DNA of 64,000 bases from Macrotrachela quadricornifera (Eukaryota > Rotifera > Eurotatoria > Philodinida > Philodinidae), in NCBI GenBank assembly GCA_022393335.1, contig JAJEKB010021543.1, positions 861,722-925,721 of the forward strand, given 5' to 3'. Positions 36,386 through 48,795 of this stretch are shown one piece after another. The notes beneath the pieces were generated by a model, which worked only from the letters and a program-made list of their open reading frames with translations, was not told the origin of the DNA and did no database searches. The stretch's first letter is position 1. Each line of letters opens with the position of its first letter. Made by a program: the position numbers and the translations under genes.

Positions 36386-36881
36386 CTCATACATTGAGAT
36401 AAAAAATTGATGATGTTATAAATAGTGTATTAAAAACCTGAATGTCTATTATTATACTCTATACCCTATACCCTATTCAGACACAGTTCATATGAGTAGT
36501 GTCTCTGTAATGTTATACGTGATATTCTCTTTTGTTGTGCATTTTCTTCTATTCTTCGTGTTTAGATAATTCATTTGTCCGTTCCAGTTATGTGTGTATG
36601 TTAAATTCTTCATTTCTTCTACTTGTCTTGGTCTATGAATTTTACTTTCATGCTCATCATCTATGGATTTCGTCCATAGTAAGAATATTTTCGTCTTGTT
36701 ATCACGCTATATAAAGTAGTTGTGTCATTATGGCAAATATGCAGTTATTCACATTGAAATGAATTCAAGTGTAATATAGGCCTCACATCAATCGTCAATT
36801 GGAAAACAATTATAGAGAATCAAAATGTAGAAGTATTAAATCGATTTTTTTATAGTTCATAATTAACCACCAGTGTTTGAT
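36386..36881. other. spacer before the TTF-finger fragment
   Basis: AT-rich; 36855 is a good acceptor (TTTTTTTATAG) for the following coding fragment. Otherwise nothing supported. Confidence 0.4.
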
Positions 36882-37103
36882 ATGTCTGATATCAGCCGTT
36901 CAGCTAATGAATTAATAGCACAACCAATACGTGTATCTTATCCATCAAATAAACATAACAGATCTTTTCATAGTCAATGGTTTTCACAATTCAATTGGTT
37001 AGAAGCTTCGGAACAGGCAGATTTAGCCTATTGCTATTATTTCAAGCATTTTGCTACTAAAATAACTCTAAATAATCGCAGTATTGTCAAACTTCTAAGT
37101 TGA
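36882..37103 (+). pseudogene. hAT-type transposase N-terminal fragment (TTF-like zinc finger)
   Basis: The open frame from ATG at 36882 contains RSFHSQWFSQFNWLEASEQA followed by DLAYCYYFKHF. This is the arrangement of the TTF-type zinc finger that precedes hAT/ZMYM-like transposase domains (R-x-F-x-x-x-W-F-x-x-F-x-W-L-E ... D-x-A-x-C-x-x-x). Only this N-terminal piece survives. At about 37080 the sequence turns into the TTGAATACTTGAA-flanked minisatellite, which evidently truncated it. The second finger Cys appears to be Tyr (CYYF), so it is probably inactive. It suggests that hAT transposases once existed here that could have moved the neighbouring non-autonomous elements. Confidence 0.55.
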
Positions 37104-37482
37104 ATTTAAGTATTCAACCCCTTCTCAGCGTTCTCCCCTGGCCATCAGCTGATCCTATGTGTACCACCCCACCCCCAAGGGTTCCACCCTCACCCTCGGC
37201 TGGTCCTGTGAGGTGTTGACCTCTTCTCTTCAAAACCTCCACCCTCACGTTCACCTGGTCCCGCAGAGCTCTGCACTATCCCCTCTCTTCACGTATTCCG
37301 CCCTCAACCTCATCTGGTCCCTGACGAGTTCTATCCATCGCTATGTGAGGTTTCCCCTTTACCCTCAGCCGGTCTTGTGGGAATTTGGTTCTGCTCTCAG
37401 TCTTAGCTGGTCCTGTGCGATTCTGCACCCCCACCCTCTTCTCCCCTCTTTGAATACTTGAAATCAAGTTTCAAGTATTAAT
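37079..37482. repeat. C/T-rich minisatellite flanked by TTGAATACTTGAA palindromes
   Basis: 37120-37450 is built of degenerate units of about 55-60 bp centred on CCACCCTCAC...CTGGTCCTGTG. The left flank AGTTGAATTTAAGTATTCAACC and the right flank TTTGAATACTTGAAATCAAG match the flanks of the unrelated 38-bp minisatellite at 18.46-18.90 kb. Confidence 0.75.
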
Positions 37483-37485
37483 GGT

Positions 37486-39154
37486 CTTATAAGCAAACCG
37501 ACATATAGACAATAAATGATCATTTCGTACAGTTACGAATGGAAGAAAAAGATGTATTTGCTGATTGTCTCAAAAAACCTTAGATTCAGAGAAAAATATT
37601 CTGATAAAATCTACAAATATCACACAAATGTGTGAAGTAAAAAACAGGTGGTACTTTTTCCATGGGCTATACCCCACCACCTAGATTTAATTATTTTTAT
37701 ATTACGACAGAGATGAGGATATAACATAGTAAAATCATTTCGTGAACATCTTTAGTATTATCAAAAAAAAACGATATTTTAGGAATGGGTCAATTTTCAT
37801 AGAAAATATTCAAAAACGGGATGTATTTTGAGATTTTAAGGAATACATGCTAGAATGTCCTTGTAAAAATGCCCTTTATGAAATATCCTCCGACTTTTTG
37901 TCCTTGAAAAAATGTTTTTCAGATTAAATGTCTTTGCGAAAAACTCCTTAGTGGTATAGTCCTCAAAAAAAATGTCCTTCAACTAAAATATGAAGAACGA
38001 TGAGGGGCTAACAGGATTTATTTTTTTGGGATTTATTAACTGTATGAAGATTTTTGTGCACCATCAGTTGACTGCTGCTTCTTCGCCTCATCGGTAAGAT
38101 AGTGTAGGATTTATTAAAAAATCTCAATAAATCCAAAGAAAATAAATCCCGATACCTCGTGAAATGTCAACATAGTAATCCTTCGACCTTAATTTGATTA
38201 TCGTTGAATCGAACAAATAACTCGTTAGTTTATTGTTGAGCAATTTTAAACTTCATTCATTTTGTACGAGGACTCATTCCACTATTTATTTGAATAATTA
38301 AGTTGTGTATTGTGTCAACTTCTTTTCGGAGTGAGTCTATAAACATCCATATATAGGGATGAGTTTTATTTAAACGTCTTTTAAACCTATGATTATATCC
38401 TGAAGCTACACGAGCTTTAGCTGCAAATTACATTTTAAAAGGACATTTAGTCTGAAGGATATGTTCCGAAGGACGAAATACAAGGGGCATTTTTTCCTGA
38501 GGACGAAAAGTTAGAGGACATTTCGTAAAAGACATTTTCACAAGGATATTTTAGATTGTTACCCTCTTAATTATTAAAAATTGTTTTTTTGTGGAAAATG
38601 ACCATGATATTCGAGATCAGGGTGCGAAGATGCACCAGAAAAATTATTTTTCATTGTAAAATATTTCCCATTAAAATTTGCCACTACTCCGCCTCAGCTT
38701 TTCATTTCATAAATTTTGACCTATATAACCCTAAGGGCAAACATTTTATAGGAAATATTTTACAATGAAAAATAATTTTTCTGGCGTACCTTTGCACGTT
38801 GGTCTCGTATATCGTGGTTATTTTCCATAAAAAACAACTTTCGATAATTAAAATCTCGTAATACTAATCACCTTTTTTGCTAATACTAAAAATGTCCACG
38901 AAATGATTTTACAATCTTATATCCTCATCTCCGTCGCAATATAAAGATAATTAAATCTAGGTGGTGGGGTATAGCCCATGGAAAAAGTATCACCTGTTTT
39001 TTACTTCACACATTTATATGATATTTGTAGATTTTATCAGAATATTTTTCTCTGAATCTAAGGTTTTTTGAGACAATCTGCAAATACATCTTTTTCTTCC
39101 ATTCTTAACTATACGAAATGATCATTTATTGTCTATATATCGGCTTGTTATAAG
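37486..39154. mobile_element. foldback element (1.67 kb) with nested TGTGTGAAG repeat
   Basis: The outer arms begin CTTATAAGCAAACCGACATA and are inverted at 39120-39154. Within them ATGTGTGAAGTAAAAAACAG + GTGGTACTTTTTCCATGGGC is inverted near 38975-39015. The arms pair for about 270 bp. A further inner hairpin (38636-38680 against 38755-38795, AAAAATTATTTTTCATTGTA) lies in the loop. Non-coding. Confidence 0.8.
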
Positions 39155-39674
39155 AAAATAGCGTGTTTATTTTGCATTTTTCTTTGAATTTTCATAATTT
39201 TTTCTTACTAAAAACATGCATGTAATAGATTTTACGAAAATGAATGCCATTCGAGAACTACAAATTTGGAAAGATGGACTTTGTGTCATTTTTTTAAAGG
39301 AGCTTCTGGGGTATCTTTTGCAAAGTTTAGATATATAGGGGTTTCTATGGAACTTGAAAACGGCAGTAGGAAGTCTTTGAAAGGTTGATGATAATGAAAG
39401 ACTGAATCTACATGAATTTCGATCATGTCTTAGTGGAACTATAGAGTATCCAATTACCTACATAATGGTGAAAATCGTAGCTCTCTAGTTCCTTCCGTTC
39501 TTGAATTATTACAAAAAAGACGCCTATGACCATCGTTGTTTTGGACAGGCAGTAATATTTATGTGCATCCTTTACTGATATCGTCAGAATCATACATTTC
39601 CTTTATTACTATATTCGACAATAAAATGTCAAATACTCAACAGGAACAAACTGGTAAGTGAAGATGGATCTTAC

Positions 39675-39869
39675 TTAGAAACTCGTTCATTAGTTGTCTG
39701 AAACTTATATATTTTCGTAGAACATAGTGATGATAAGGCATATTATGAGGTTTTCGGGCTCCTTCTTCCACAATAAGGAGCGTAAGCATAAAGAGGCGGA
39801 CATAGGGTCGTCTTGCTAAGAAATAGCTTCGTTTGCCTTGAAATAGGTGTATCCATTCAAAAATTGTCT
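39675..39869 (-). CDS. orphan internal exon, unknown protein (partial)
   Basis: An open stretch bounded by a TTGCTAG acceptor and a GTAAGA donor. It encodes about 64 residues of protein-like sequence (TIFEWIHLFQGKRSYFLARR, then EEGARKPHNMPYHHYVLRKY). No family is recognised, and no adjacent in-phase exons were found on either side. It borders an inverted repeat (39875-40345), so it may be a transposon-captured or relic exon rather than part of a living gene. Confidence 0.3.
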
Positions 39870-39874
39870 CTAGC

Positions 39875-40345
39875 AATGGAGGTGTTTGTATTGATAATGT
39901 AAAAAATAGAACGTATTCAGGTGAAATTAAAGCTCTTATCAACAAACTAACAAGATTAATTTATTAGCAATCCTTAGCTTGCCTAGAGGAAGATATTTAA
40001 ATTTTAAGATATGTAAAATGAAGATATAATAATGAATGAGGGTAGGTTTTCTCCATTATGATAATGATGAGATATGATGTTGTTCGGACCATAGAAAAAA
40101 AGGGTCTCTACAAACCCCAGAATCGATCTGACAGTACTATATTTTGTCCTTATAATAGTTGAAAAAATCTTCTCTGATTCATTACTATATCAATATTCAA
40201 CATACTTTAAAATGTAAATATCTTTCTCTAGACAAGCGAAGGGCTGCTGATATGTTAATCTTGTTAGTTTGGCGATGAGAGATTTCATTTGACTCGAATA
40301 TGTCCTATCAGTTATCTTATCAACACAAACACCTCCATTGTAAGA
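39875..40345. repeat. inverted repeat, arms about 135 bp
   Basis: 39875-40010 pairs with 40205-40345 (GGAGGTGTTTGTATTGATAA against TTATCAACACAAACACCTCC; AACAAGATTAA...CTAGAGGAAGATATTTA against its inverse). The loop of about 195 bp is AT-rich. Confidence 0.65.
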
Positions 40346-42065
40346 TAATAAGATGTTCTTTTAAAAAAACTTCTTTTTGAAAAACATGTTGAAATTTATA
40401 CCATTCAACGCATTTTAATGCGCTTGTTCCGAATATAATCTTAATGTTTCTTCAAAATGTAACATGAATATCTAAAACCAAATTTTCTACTAAATACTTC
40501 GAGTTTTTAGAATTTTGTAAAAAAGCCTACGGAAGGTTTCACGAGTTTCTGCTACTATCATAAGTAGGATGCATATGTAGGAGCATCTGGTAAAAATACG
40601 GCTAAACTGGATGTTTCTTTTTGTAGCATTTATAATATACAAAATGGTACGATTTCAGATTGGATTTGAGCCCCGAAATCCTTTGTCTTCTACTCTATTT
40701 TAAATTGAATATGTATCATATCCATTAACAAAGAGTCCACTCATGAGGAAACCTTTATAATATTGTTTGCTTGTACAATGTTGTTTCCTATTGCTAAATG
40801 AATTGATTTTTTCGATTTATGTGACTTTATGGGCTAACACCTAGACATACTCTTTTACGAGACTCTGTAACGCTTTAAGAGGTGCTGTTTTACAAAGTGA
40901 TAGATCATATATATATACATTTATTTATCCAAATGGTTAAATTCTGAAAAAAGCAATACTTTCATAGATTTTCGTCCGTTTCTCCATTATGCCCCTTTCC
41001 ACTTACAAGCAGGCTTCATTACAGCCAATCACCCTTGGTTACTGACAGATGAGTTTAAGTTTATATTGAGGTTTCTTCTATTTCATATCAAATATGTGAG
41101 TTCCACACTTTAGTCCAAAATGGGATGTGTTAACAAACTTTTGTTATGTACATTTAGATGTTTCTGTAACCAGAGCAGCTATATAATATTCAAGAAAGAA
41201 TTAAGTCTTTTATAAAACGTTATAAAATTGTTGTCAGTTGATTGCACGCCCTTTTAGAACATTTTCTTTTGGGTGATAAGCGTATGATATAACTTAAAAT
41301 TATATAAATATCTTAGAGACCATTTTTTAACAAGAGAATTCTTTCCAGTATCCAATGGGAAAAAAGACACGAATCAGAAACAGAAAAAAGAAGAAAGAGT
41401 AAAAAGACAATGAAAGAACACGAAGTCGATAGAAAAAGAAAAAAAATAATAGAAGACGATAATGAGATAAAAATAGCATTTTCGTATCCTAACACTGTAA
41501 TGATTGTTTGTCTAAAGTTTGCAGAAAAAAATTCAATTAACTCAACGAGGATAAAATAGATTTTCAATCGGTTTGCCTGGTTTATTCAACAAGCACTTGT
41601 CACTGCAAAATATATAGAAAAAAAAACGATACAACTCGTTGCTCTAGATGGAACAGCTTCTATGAGATTTATTACAGGTTGCATAAATTAGTTGTTAGAA
41701 ATCTTTATCACACCAACTACAAAAATCTAAAGAAAAAATTATTCTCTCTCAGCAAAGCATGAGGTGCTGCTTTGTAGCAGAACTTTTTCAAACTTCAATG
41801 TCTTTTTCTCATCCAACAGTACTTCATGAGACGATTTTAGTACAATTCGAGAACGTGGGAACAAAGCAACGTGTGGCTGCAGCGCCTGGTTGTTCTTCTA
41901 GTTCTAAATATATCATCAAAATATAGACTCGACAGTTTTTTAATGTGGGAAGGATTTCTTTATAGAACAAATGTGAAAACGGAATTATTAAGTAAAAAAG
42001 TTCACAAATTTGTATCCATGATGAGTTTTCAAGCACAACCCAATATATCAGATGTGGCGAGTATA
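40346..42065. other. gene-free
   Basis: AT-rich sequence; open frames at 41313-41567 and 41824-42200 are low-complexity and lack family or splice support. Confidence 0.45.
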
Positions 42066-42770
42066 ATGGCCACATTTTGTATTTTTATTTTCAATCTTTT
42101 AATACATTATACTAAGAAAATAAATTATACTAAAAGATGCAGTGTGAAAAGTTCTTATAGTCGTGCTTTTTGCTTTCAAAATGATCAAAATTTTAAGTGA
42201 TTAAATGTCAATCGTGTGAAAATTGACGGTAGAGTATTTTGCATCTTTGGAAAATAATTACAATAATCTTTACTGGATAAATTCTAGAGCTTTCTTGCCG
42301 TATCGTATTACGTATTTTGTTTTTTCTTTAAATAAAAGACATCAAGTGATAAAGAGATGAGATAAGAAAAAAACGAATTCATCTTGCGCAAAAAGAACAA
42401 CGTTTTCACGAGATCGAAATTTGAATGCGCAGTTGATTTAAAAATAAAAAGTGCATCTATAAAAAAAAGCAGTCTTATGTGAATTGTAGAGCTTTTCACG
42501 CTGCATCTTTTGCCGTATTATGTTTTGTTTTTAAATGAAAGATATTAAGCGATAAAAATATGAAATAAAAAAATAACAAAATCATCTAGTGCCACAAGAT
42601 AATGTCGTTTTCGCATGGAAAAAAATGGTCGCTCAGAATTTTGACCGTTTTAAAAGCAAAATGTGCAGCTATAACATAAGTGATCCTGTGTAAATTGTAC
42701 GGCTTTTTATACTGCATCTTTTGGTATAGTTTATTTTCTTAGTACAATATACTAAGTGACTGAAAAAAAA
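42066..42770. repeat. diverged tandem repeat, period about 205 bp
   Basis: The phrases AGAGCTTT(C/T)...GCATCTTTTGCCGTAT, AAATGAAAGATATTAAGCGATAAA and AAAGTGCA(T/G)CTATAA recur in order at about 42285-42480, 42485-42690 and, partly, 42697-42770. The block's outer edges (42100-42150, 42710-42765) are also inverted relative to each other (ACTAAAAGATGCAGTGTGAA against inverse). Confidence 0.6.
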
Positions 42771-43236
42771 ATATATCAAATGCCGCCATTATACCTACTT
42801 CAACCGATAATTCTGTGTTAAAAGGCACGCATTGCTGATAATCATAGTTAATTCATGCAGAGATGTGGCAATGAGAAAAAAAATGCGGAGGGGGAAAGAG
42901 TACAAAAGAAATTTTTTTCAAAATTGTTAAAGTGAGTATTCGATATTTTAAAAAATAAATTACGAAAAAAAAATTTCCAATTGAAATCCTTCTTTGAATG
43001 AAAAGTATAATTTTTATCAGGACAAAAGGAAACTTTCTCACAAGTAGGTATGACACTACACACGCTACGAGCGTCTTATCGCTGCATTTACGCAGCTCAC
43101 CTGGGAGTAAAAGTCGTTATCTCACCCAGAGCAGCTTTTCTTAGTATAAATTTACGATAATAGAATACAATACATATTCGCTTATTCTTAGAACATTATA
43201 TAACGTATCACTTTCTACAACACATAAACTGAAGCA

Positions 43237-44073
43237 ATGATGTTATCTGGCTATTTACATGAAAAATTGTACGACTCTAATAGTGACAAACAAAATGTAC
43301 ACAAACGAGTAAACGCCCAGAAGACAATTCGTTTTGGCGTGGAAGAAAATGAAGTCATTACCGTTGAGGATTGGAAAAAGCGTTGGGACATGACTCATGC
43401 AGGTCGTTGGCAATTGGCAAATGTGCATCCGTTCCTTTTACAAAATGCTGGCTTCTTTCGCAATTGGCAGAATCGTGCAAACAAAACTATTCTCGTTCCA
43501 TTATGCGGCAAAAGTAATGATTTACTTTGGTTGGCACAACAAGCTGGCCTCAAACAGGTCATTGGCATTGAAAGCTCTCATGTTGCTATTACTTCTTTAC
43601 TCAAAAAATATGAATACACCTCTGTAAACAAAAAGATCGGACGCTATACATCATTGGATGGCAAGTTAACAATTTTCTGTGCAGATCTATTCGATGATGA
43701 TGTCAATTCAAACTTGTTAGGCGGAAAAGTCGATTATATTTGGGATCGTGCAGCACTTGTTGCATTGCATTGGAACGATCATGAACGTTACATAAAGAAA
43801 CTACTCAGTTTACAGGCTACACCCAAGGGAGAACAAAATAATAAATTTGACATTCTTATTGGTGCATATTGGCATTCGCAGCATCGTGGTCCACCATTCG
43901 ATGTCGATCTTGAACATCTGCGCAAAGTGTTTGGCACTGGAATCAACGTGCAACAACTGGGTGAGATCAATGCCTTCTACAGCGGTTGGCAGAACGGTGG
44001 TTTTACAGATATGGTTGAGCGTTTATACGGTGTTCAGCTACCAACAGTAGATACTATTGGACGTACCAAATAG
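43237..44073 (+). CDS. TPMT-family S-adenosylmethionine methyltransferase
   Basis: Intronless, 278 residues. The conserved order of the thiopurine S-methyltransferase family is present: W-x-x-R-W..GRW near the start (VEDWKKRWDMTHAGRW, residues 44-58), the AdoMet-binding loop VPLCGKSNDLLWLA (87-100) followed by VIGIESS (acidic ribose-binding residue), then IWDRAALVAL (DR-A-x-x-A-L motif) and IGAYWHSQHRGPPF. The family methylates S (or Se/Te and related soft nucleophiles) of small molecules in the cytosol; bacterial members detoxify tellurite. The first 40 residues are an extra N-terminal extension without a clear targeting signal. The lack of introns in an intron-bearing neighbourhood and the bacterial-like motif set would fit horizontal acquisition, but this cannot be settled by eye. 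Poly(A) signals AATAAA occur within 100 bp of the stop. Confidence 0.92.
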   Translation: MMLSGYLHEKLYDSNSDKQNVHKRVNAQKTIRFGVEENEVITVEDWKKRWDMTHAGRWQLANVHPFLLQNAGFFRNWQNRANKTILVPLCGKSNDLLWLAQQAGLKQVIGIESSHVAITSLLKKYEYTSVNKKIGRYTSLDGKLTIFCADLFDDDVNSNLLGGKVDYIWDRAALVALHWNDHERYIKKLLSLQATPKGEQNNKFDILIGAYWHSQHRGPPFDVDLEHLRKVFGTGINVQQLGEINAFYSGWQNGGFTDMVERLYGVQLPTVDTIGRTK

Positions 44074-47000
44074 CCTCGATTTACAGCAAAACTGATGAGT
44101 GTCTTTAGCGTGAACATTATTATAAATATCATATAAATAAAGTTTATATAAAAATATTAGCCTCGCAGATAATGTCACATTTTCTTAGTTCATGTGTCAG
44201 CTATAATGCACAAGAATTATTTTATATTATCAATATCTTTCTTGAGGATGTGAAGGGTGTGAGGGTGAAGATGAAGTTGAAGACGGAATGCTTCAAACAC
44301 TTATTGAATACGTTAATTCAGCTACTAGGTTTTTCACTATTGGGTTTTGATTGAGAGATTTTGGAATAGGTGAAACTGGGTATCGAATTTTCGTATTACA
44401 CGTAAATTAGTTCTATTATTAATGCTTCAATAGATGCTCGTTTCCTTAAACGAGAGAATTTTGAGACTGTTTTGTTTCATTGGATCAATGGTTAAATCGA
44501 CATTGATATGGGCTTAACATTAAGAAATTTTCAAGGAACTTCAATTTGAATTATGCAATCTTGTGACATACGTGAATAAATGTAAATTGTATGTCTTTCG
44601 TTTCAAACGGCATGATTAGAAAATCGTTTAACGTAAGATTCTATTTAGTTGCGTTAGATTTCTTGAGGTTAGCATAGAAACGCCTTGCATATGTTTTACA
44701 GGTTTACAACAACAACTATTCGAAATTTCTTAGTGTTCTTACGCAATATGTCACCAGATTGAGATGATTTCTACCCTCACATTGTAATATATGACAACAC
44801 AATTTCAACGCTTGCTATATATTATTGAACGGTGCAGTCAAACTTTCACCGTCCGACTCATATTTTAACATGTAATCGAAAGATAAAGATCTCAATCCTC
44901 ACGTTCTGCAATGTGAGTGAGAGATAGATAGCGTCACTCTCATGCTATGAGATGTGATCAAAACGTTGCTGTCATCAGCCTTATGTAATATATTTTGTTT
45001 TCAGTGGTAGTCTTGTTGTTTAGTAGAAAATCGTTGGTTCTTAGTTCATGATCATTCCAAGTCGAATTTGCTTCATACGTATATTAAGAACGCAGTGAAT
45101 CTGCACCCTCATGACGATTATTATTGAGATAATTTTTTCTTGATAATATTGCACAATAATGTAGGTATTAATTGTAGCTGCGCAGTAGTTATAATGCTTT
45201 CAACTATTGAATACATTTTATTTGGCGTAGTTTTACTTGGTTGACAAGTGAGATTTCCACAAACCTATCCATTGTTTAAAGCGTCTAAACCATGTCATGA
45301 ATCATAGAATTTTCGATACTGGTGCGATATAGGGCAAACTGGCTGTTTTTGAAATGTTGCTTTTGTTTGGAACATTCGTCTTTGTTAGGAATGTAATGTT
45401 CTTCACCGAATGGTAGATCGCCGAAAGGAACATTATCGAAAAGAAATATCGCCAATATAAAGATGATCGAAATAAACATCACCGAATTTTTTTTTATCAT
45501 TTATTACCAACTATATTTACTTCAACGATCTAATTTTCGGCGATAATCTCTTGTGCTTAGTTTTTGAATGTTCATCGTAGACTTGAAATCTATTTACGTA
45601 TATTGTCTCAAAGGCGTTGCTGATAGCTTCGATTATCTACACAACAGTGCTAAAAAAACATTGAAAAAAGTATCGTTGATAGTAGTTTTGACGAAAAGCA
45701 TACTTACCTTATTCCTTGATATATTTCAACTCAGTTACTAACTTGACTCCTAACTCAACCCAGTTAATATTTTTAGTTTTTGTAATCAAAATAAAATTCG
45801 TCAATATATAGTATCACTGATATGCACATCGCCGAAAGGATACTTCGTCAAGATGGAGATTATCAAATTTCGGCGATCTTTATTTCGACGATATGAATTT
45901 CAGCGAAAAACATACTTACCTTTGTTACGATATAAGAGGTTCCTTTTTTTTTTATCTTTTCTTCGTTCTGTCATCACATATAGATGACTCGAACCTAACA
46001 TAGGCTTCTGTTCTCTCTTCTTTCATTTCTGTTACATGTTCATGGTATTTGCCTACTATTCTTTTTCTTCCTTGATTTCGCTCAGGAACATTAGTTTATC
46101 CTACGATAATTTTTGGATATTTTTCTCCTAATCATCGTCTTAGAATTTTTCCGATATCTTTTGCATGTTCCATTATGATTTCTCCCTTCACGCACATATA
46201 TATTTCTATAGTTTTTTTTTCACAAATACACATTTAACTGGCAGCGATATTCTATCAATCCTATTAAAAGATACATGTATTCGATAACCGGATGAAGTCT
46301 AAACAACTGCACCTTGATCACTATTATTAGCACCATTCAACACGCATTCAAATCAATTGAGCATGGATAGGGTACATTTTACGTTAAGAATAATGATTAA
46401 TCTTATTAGTTATAATTATGGTTGAAAGGTTGTTATTTACAAGAGAAAGATTATTTGAAATACTTACGTAAGATTGACAACCATATTTTGATGAGAAAAT
46501 TTTATAATTATTAACTAATTGTATGGTCTTGTCGAGGTTAAATCAAAATAAACTCGTTTACATTGTCTTAGAAAACCAATTTCTGAACACGCCACAAAAT
46601 ATTTTATTTAATGCTGCATTTAATCGAAAGGCTTAGAAAATTATGTGAAGATATATACTGTACTAATAGTCATATGGATTCACGAAATTCCATCATAATT
46701 CTCAATTTTTAATCGTATGAATACCCAATGGAGTGCTCACTAGAGTAAATACCTCGCTATACCAAAAGTGATCAAATTTCTAAACTACACAAATATTTAG
46801 TGAAAGATAGAGTAATGACGTGATTACCCTTCTGGATATCTTGATGTATAGTTTGTCGTTATCTAGCGGATTGATATTATAACATTTATGTCTAATCTTG
46901 AATATTTCTTGAGAATCAAAATAGAAAAAAGCAATATACATAATATCTATATATGAGCAGGTAATGTGATCCATATTCAAAGAATAGTCAATCGTCTGAA

Positions 47001-48650
47001 TATCCTAAATTTTATTTGCAATTTTTTATATCAAGTTCTAATTTTTCAAGTTTTGCTCTTTCTATTTTCCTGTTTGTCTCTGTGATATATTAATTTAATT
47101 AATAAATTAAAGATATGTCATTTCTCTCGAACGTGAACTCAATGTTTCTAATAGATATTTGAAATGAAAAATTCGATTAGATTATATTTAGATAAGTAAA
47201 ATGCAAGATCACACTCTGTTTTTCCAAATAACATGTCACAAAGGATCCAACGTGTGGATTATTTGAATAATATTAAAAAACAGAAATTTTTCATGTGTAT
47301 TTATTAATAATAAGTTGAAATAAAAAATATATAAACAAATTGTTTATGTAAAATTTCATAGATGAGTTAAAAAGAAAAACATAAAACAATAATCAAGCGA
47401 AAAACACACTTTACTATTCACCAAAAAAAAATAGTTTTGTATTTAAAACATTAGAAGTGGAAAATTTCTATACAATCAAAAAGCAAAGTGTAAGTGATTC
47501 TCAGCAAGTATATACATAACATTTCGTGTTTTTAAACAGTGTAAAATAGAATATCAATCAAATATCATAGGCGTTTTGAATGCTTTGCGATCATTGTGAA
47601 TCCATACGAAGGAGAAATACTGTATGAATTCAAGTTTACATTTTTATTCAATATAATTGAAAGAAATATATCATATCATAGAAATGAAACTGATGAGGAA
47701 ACATATCCGAACAAAAAAACAAATTTTGTATTATAATATTGGTTGAAGTATAGCCAAATATCATAGAAAAATAGAACATTCTTTTCTCTTGAAGATATTT
47801 CTTTATGTTTATATTCACCTGGATTATTTCATTGCTCAAATGATAGGGCAAAAAGAGAGCTGTTTTATCATAATTCAAATTTTTATTCATTCATCTTTGG
47901 AAGACATAATAACAAATGTTCATTCTTTCAAAGACAATGCACAATTTATTATAGCATTAATATTAATACTTTAAAATCGTTTCATTAAAAATCATTCGAG
48001 TTCTTTGATATTTTTTAGATTTTCTATTTTCGATTTCATATTTTACATTTAATAGAATATTTTCGGTATGTTATAGATTTCGGCTAGAAACTAATAAATC
48101 ATTATCTAATTGCTATGACAAATATATCGATCGTAAGTTTTTTTTTCTTTGATATTGAATTTGTATCATTAACCAATTCTCATTTACTACTCAACTAAAT
48201 TTATTTATTTTAATTTGTTGATATTATGATTAGAGAGTTTCCATGCGAATCTCAGTTTTATTGTTGACAATGCTAGCTAGCCTCATGAGTTTGCTGATGA
48301 GTAACTACCATCGAAAAAATGAAGCCTAGAGCTATTTCATATAATATGAAATCATTAGAAAAAAAGAATCCTATTGTTGTGCAAGTTTTTTTGCAAACAG
48401 TTGTAGTTAATGTCTTTGGAAGATAACTTTTCAGTTCGAAATATTATCAGTTTCTATTAATAATTGCAAAAAAAACATTCTTTACTCTTCTGAAGCATAG
48501 ATCAAAGATGAAGGAATATTGGTAAAAGAAGCAGTGTACTCCATACTCACTTCTTTCAATTCGTACTGGGAACGTGAGCACGTTATTATGTCTTTTCTTT
48601 TTTTCTTTTTAGCGTTTTATATTTCCGCCAAATGGTTCCATGCTTAAAAT
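44074..48650. other. long gene-free stretch
   Basis: About 4.5 kb of AT-rich DNA without supported genes. Short frames (44172-44354, 45285-45500, 46780-46980, 47648-47890) are AT-driven. The motif array at 45400-45920 is listed separately. Confidence 0.5.
45400..45920. repeat. TCGCCGAAA / ATATCG motif clusters
   Basis: Variants of ATCGCCGAAAGGA, TTTCGGCGATnTTTAT and TCGACGATAT are concentrated at 45410-45560 and again, partly inverted, at 45828-45912, with a plain spacer between. This is the same layout as the sub-terminal arrays of the other elements, but no terminal repeats could be fixed. Confidence 0.4.
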
Positions 48651-48655
48651 AAACA

Positions 48656-48663
48656 TATAAAAA
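48656..48663 (+). promoter_or_regulatory. TATA box of the hydrophilic-protein gene
   Basis: TATAAAAA lies about 85 bp before a GTAAGT donor (48741). The intron 48741-48792 is entirely in the 5' UTR, ending TTTCTAG four bases before the ATG. A strong TATA box plus a leader intron suggests a highly or inducibly expressed gene. Confidence 0.6.
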
Positions 48664-48795
48664 CGAGTAGCATAAAGACAGTTGTTACCATTCTCATTTT
48701 ATTCTTCGCATCATCAATACAAATCATTCAGTACACAATTGTAAGTAAATGTTAATACACAGAATATAGAATTTATTATAATATATTTCTAGAAA

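Noticed and set aside
41313..41567. 84-codon hydrophobic minus-strand frame
   Set aside because: It is the complement of a purine-rich low-complexity tract.
42848..43063. Overlapping frames rich in Phe, Leu and Ile
   Set aside because: Two frames of the same AT-rich tract; artefacts of low complexity.
47648..47890. 80-codon minus-strand frame
   Set aside because: AT-driven residues, no motif, no promoter or splice evidence.
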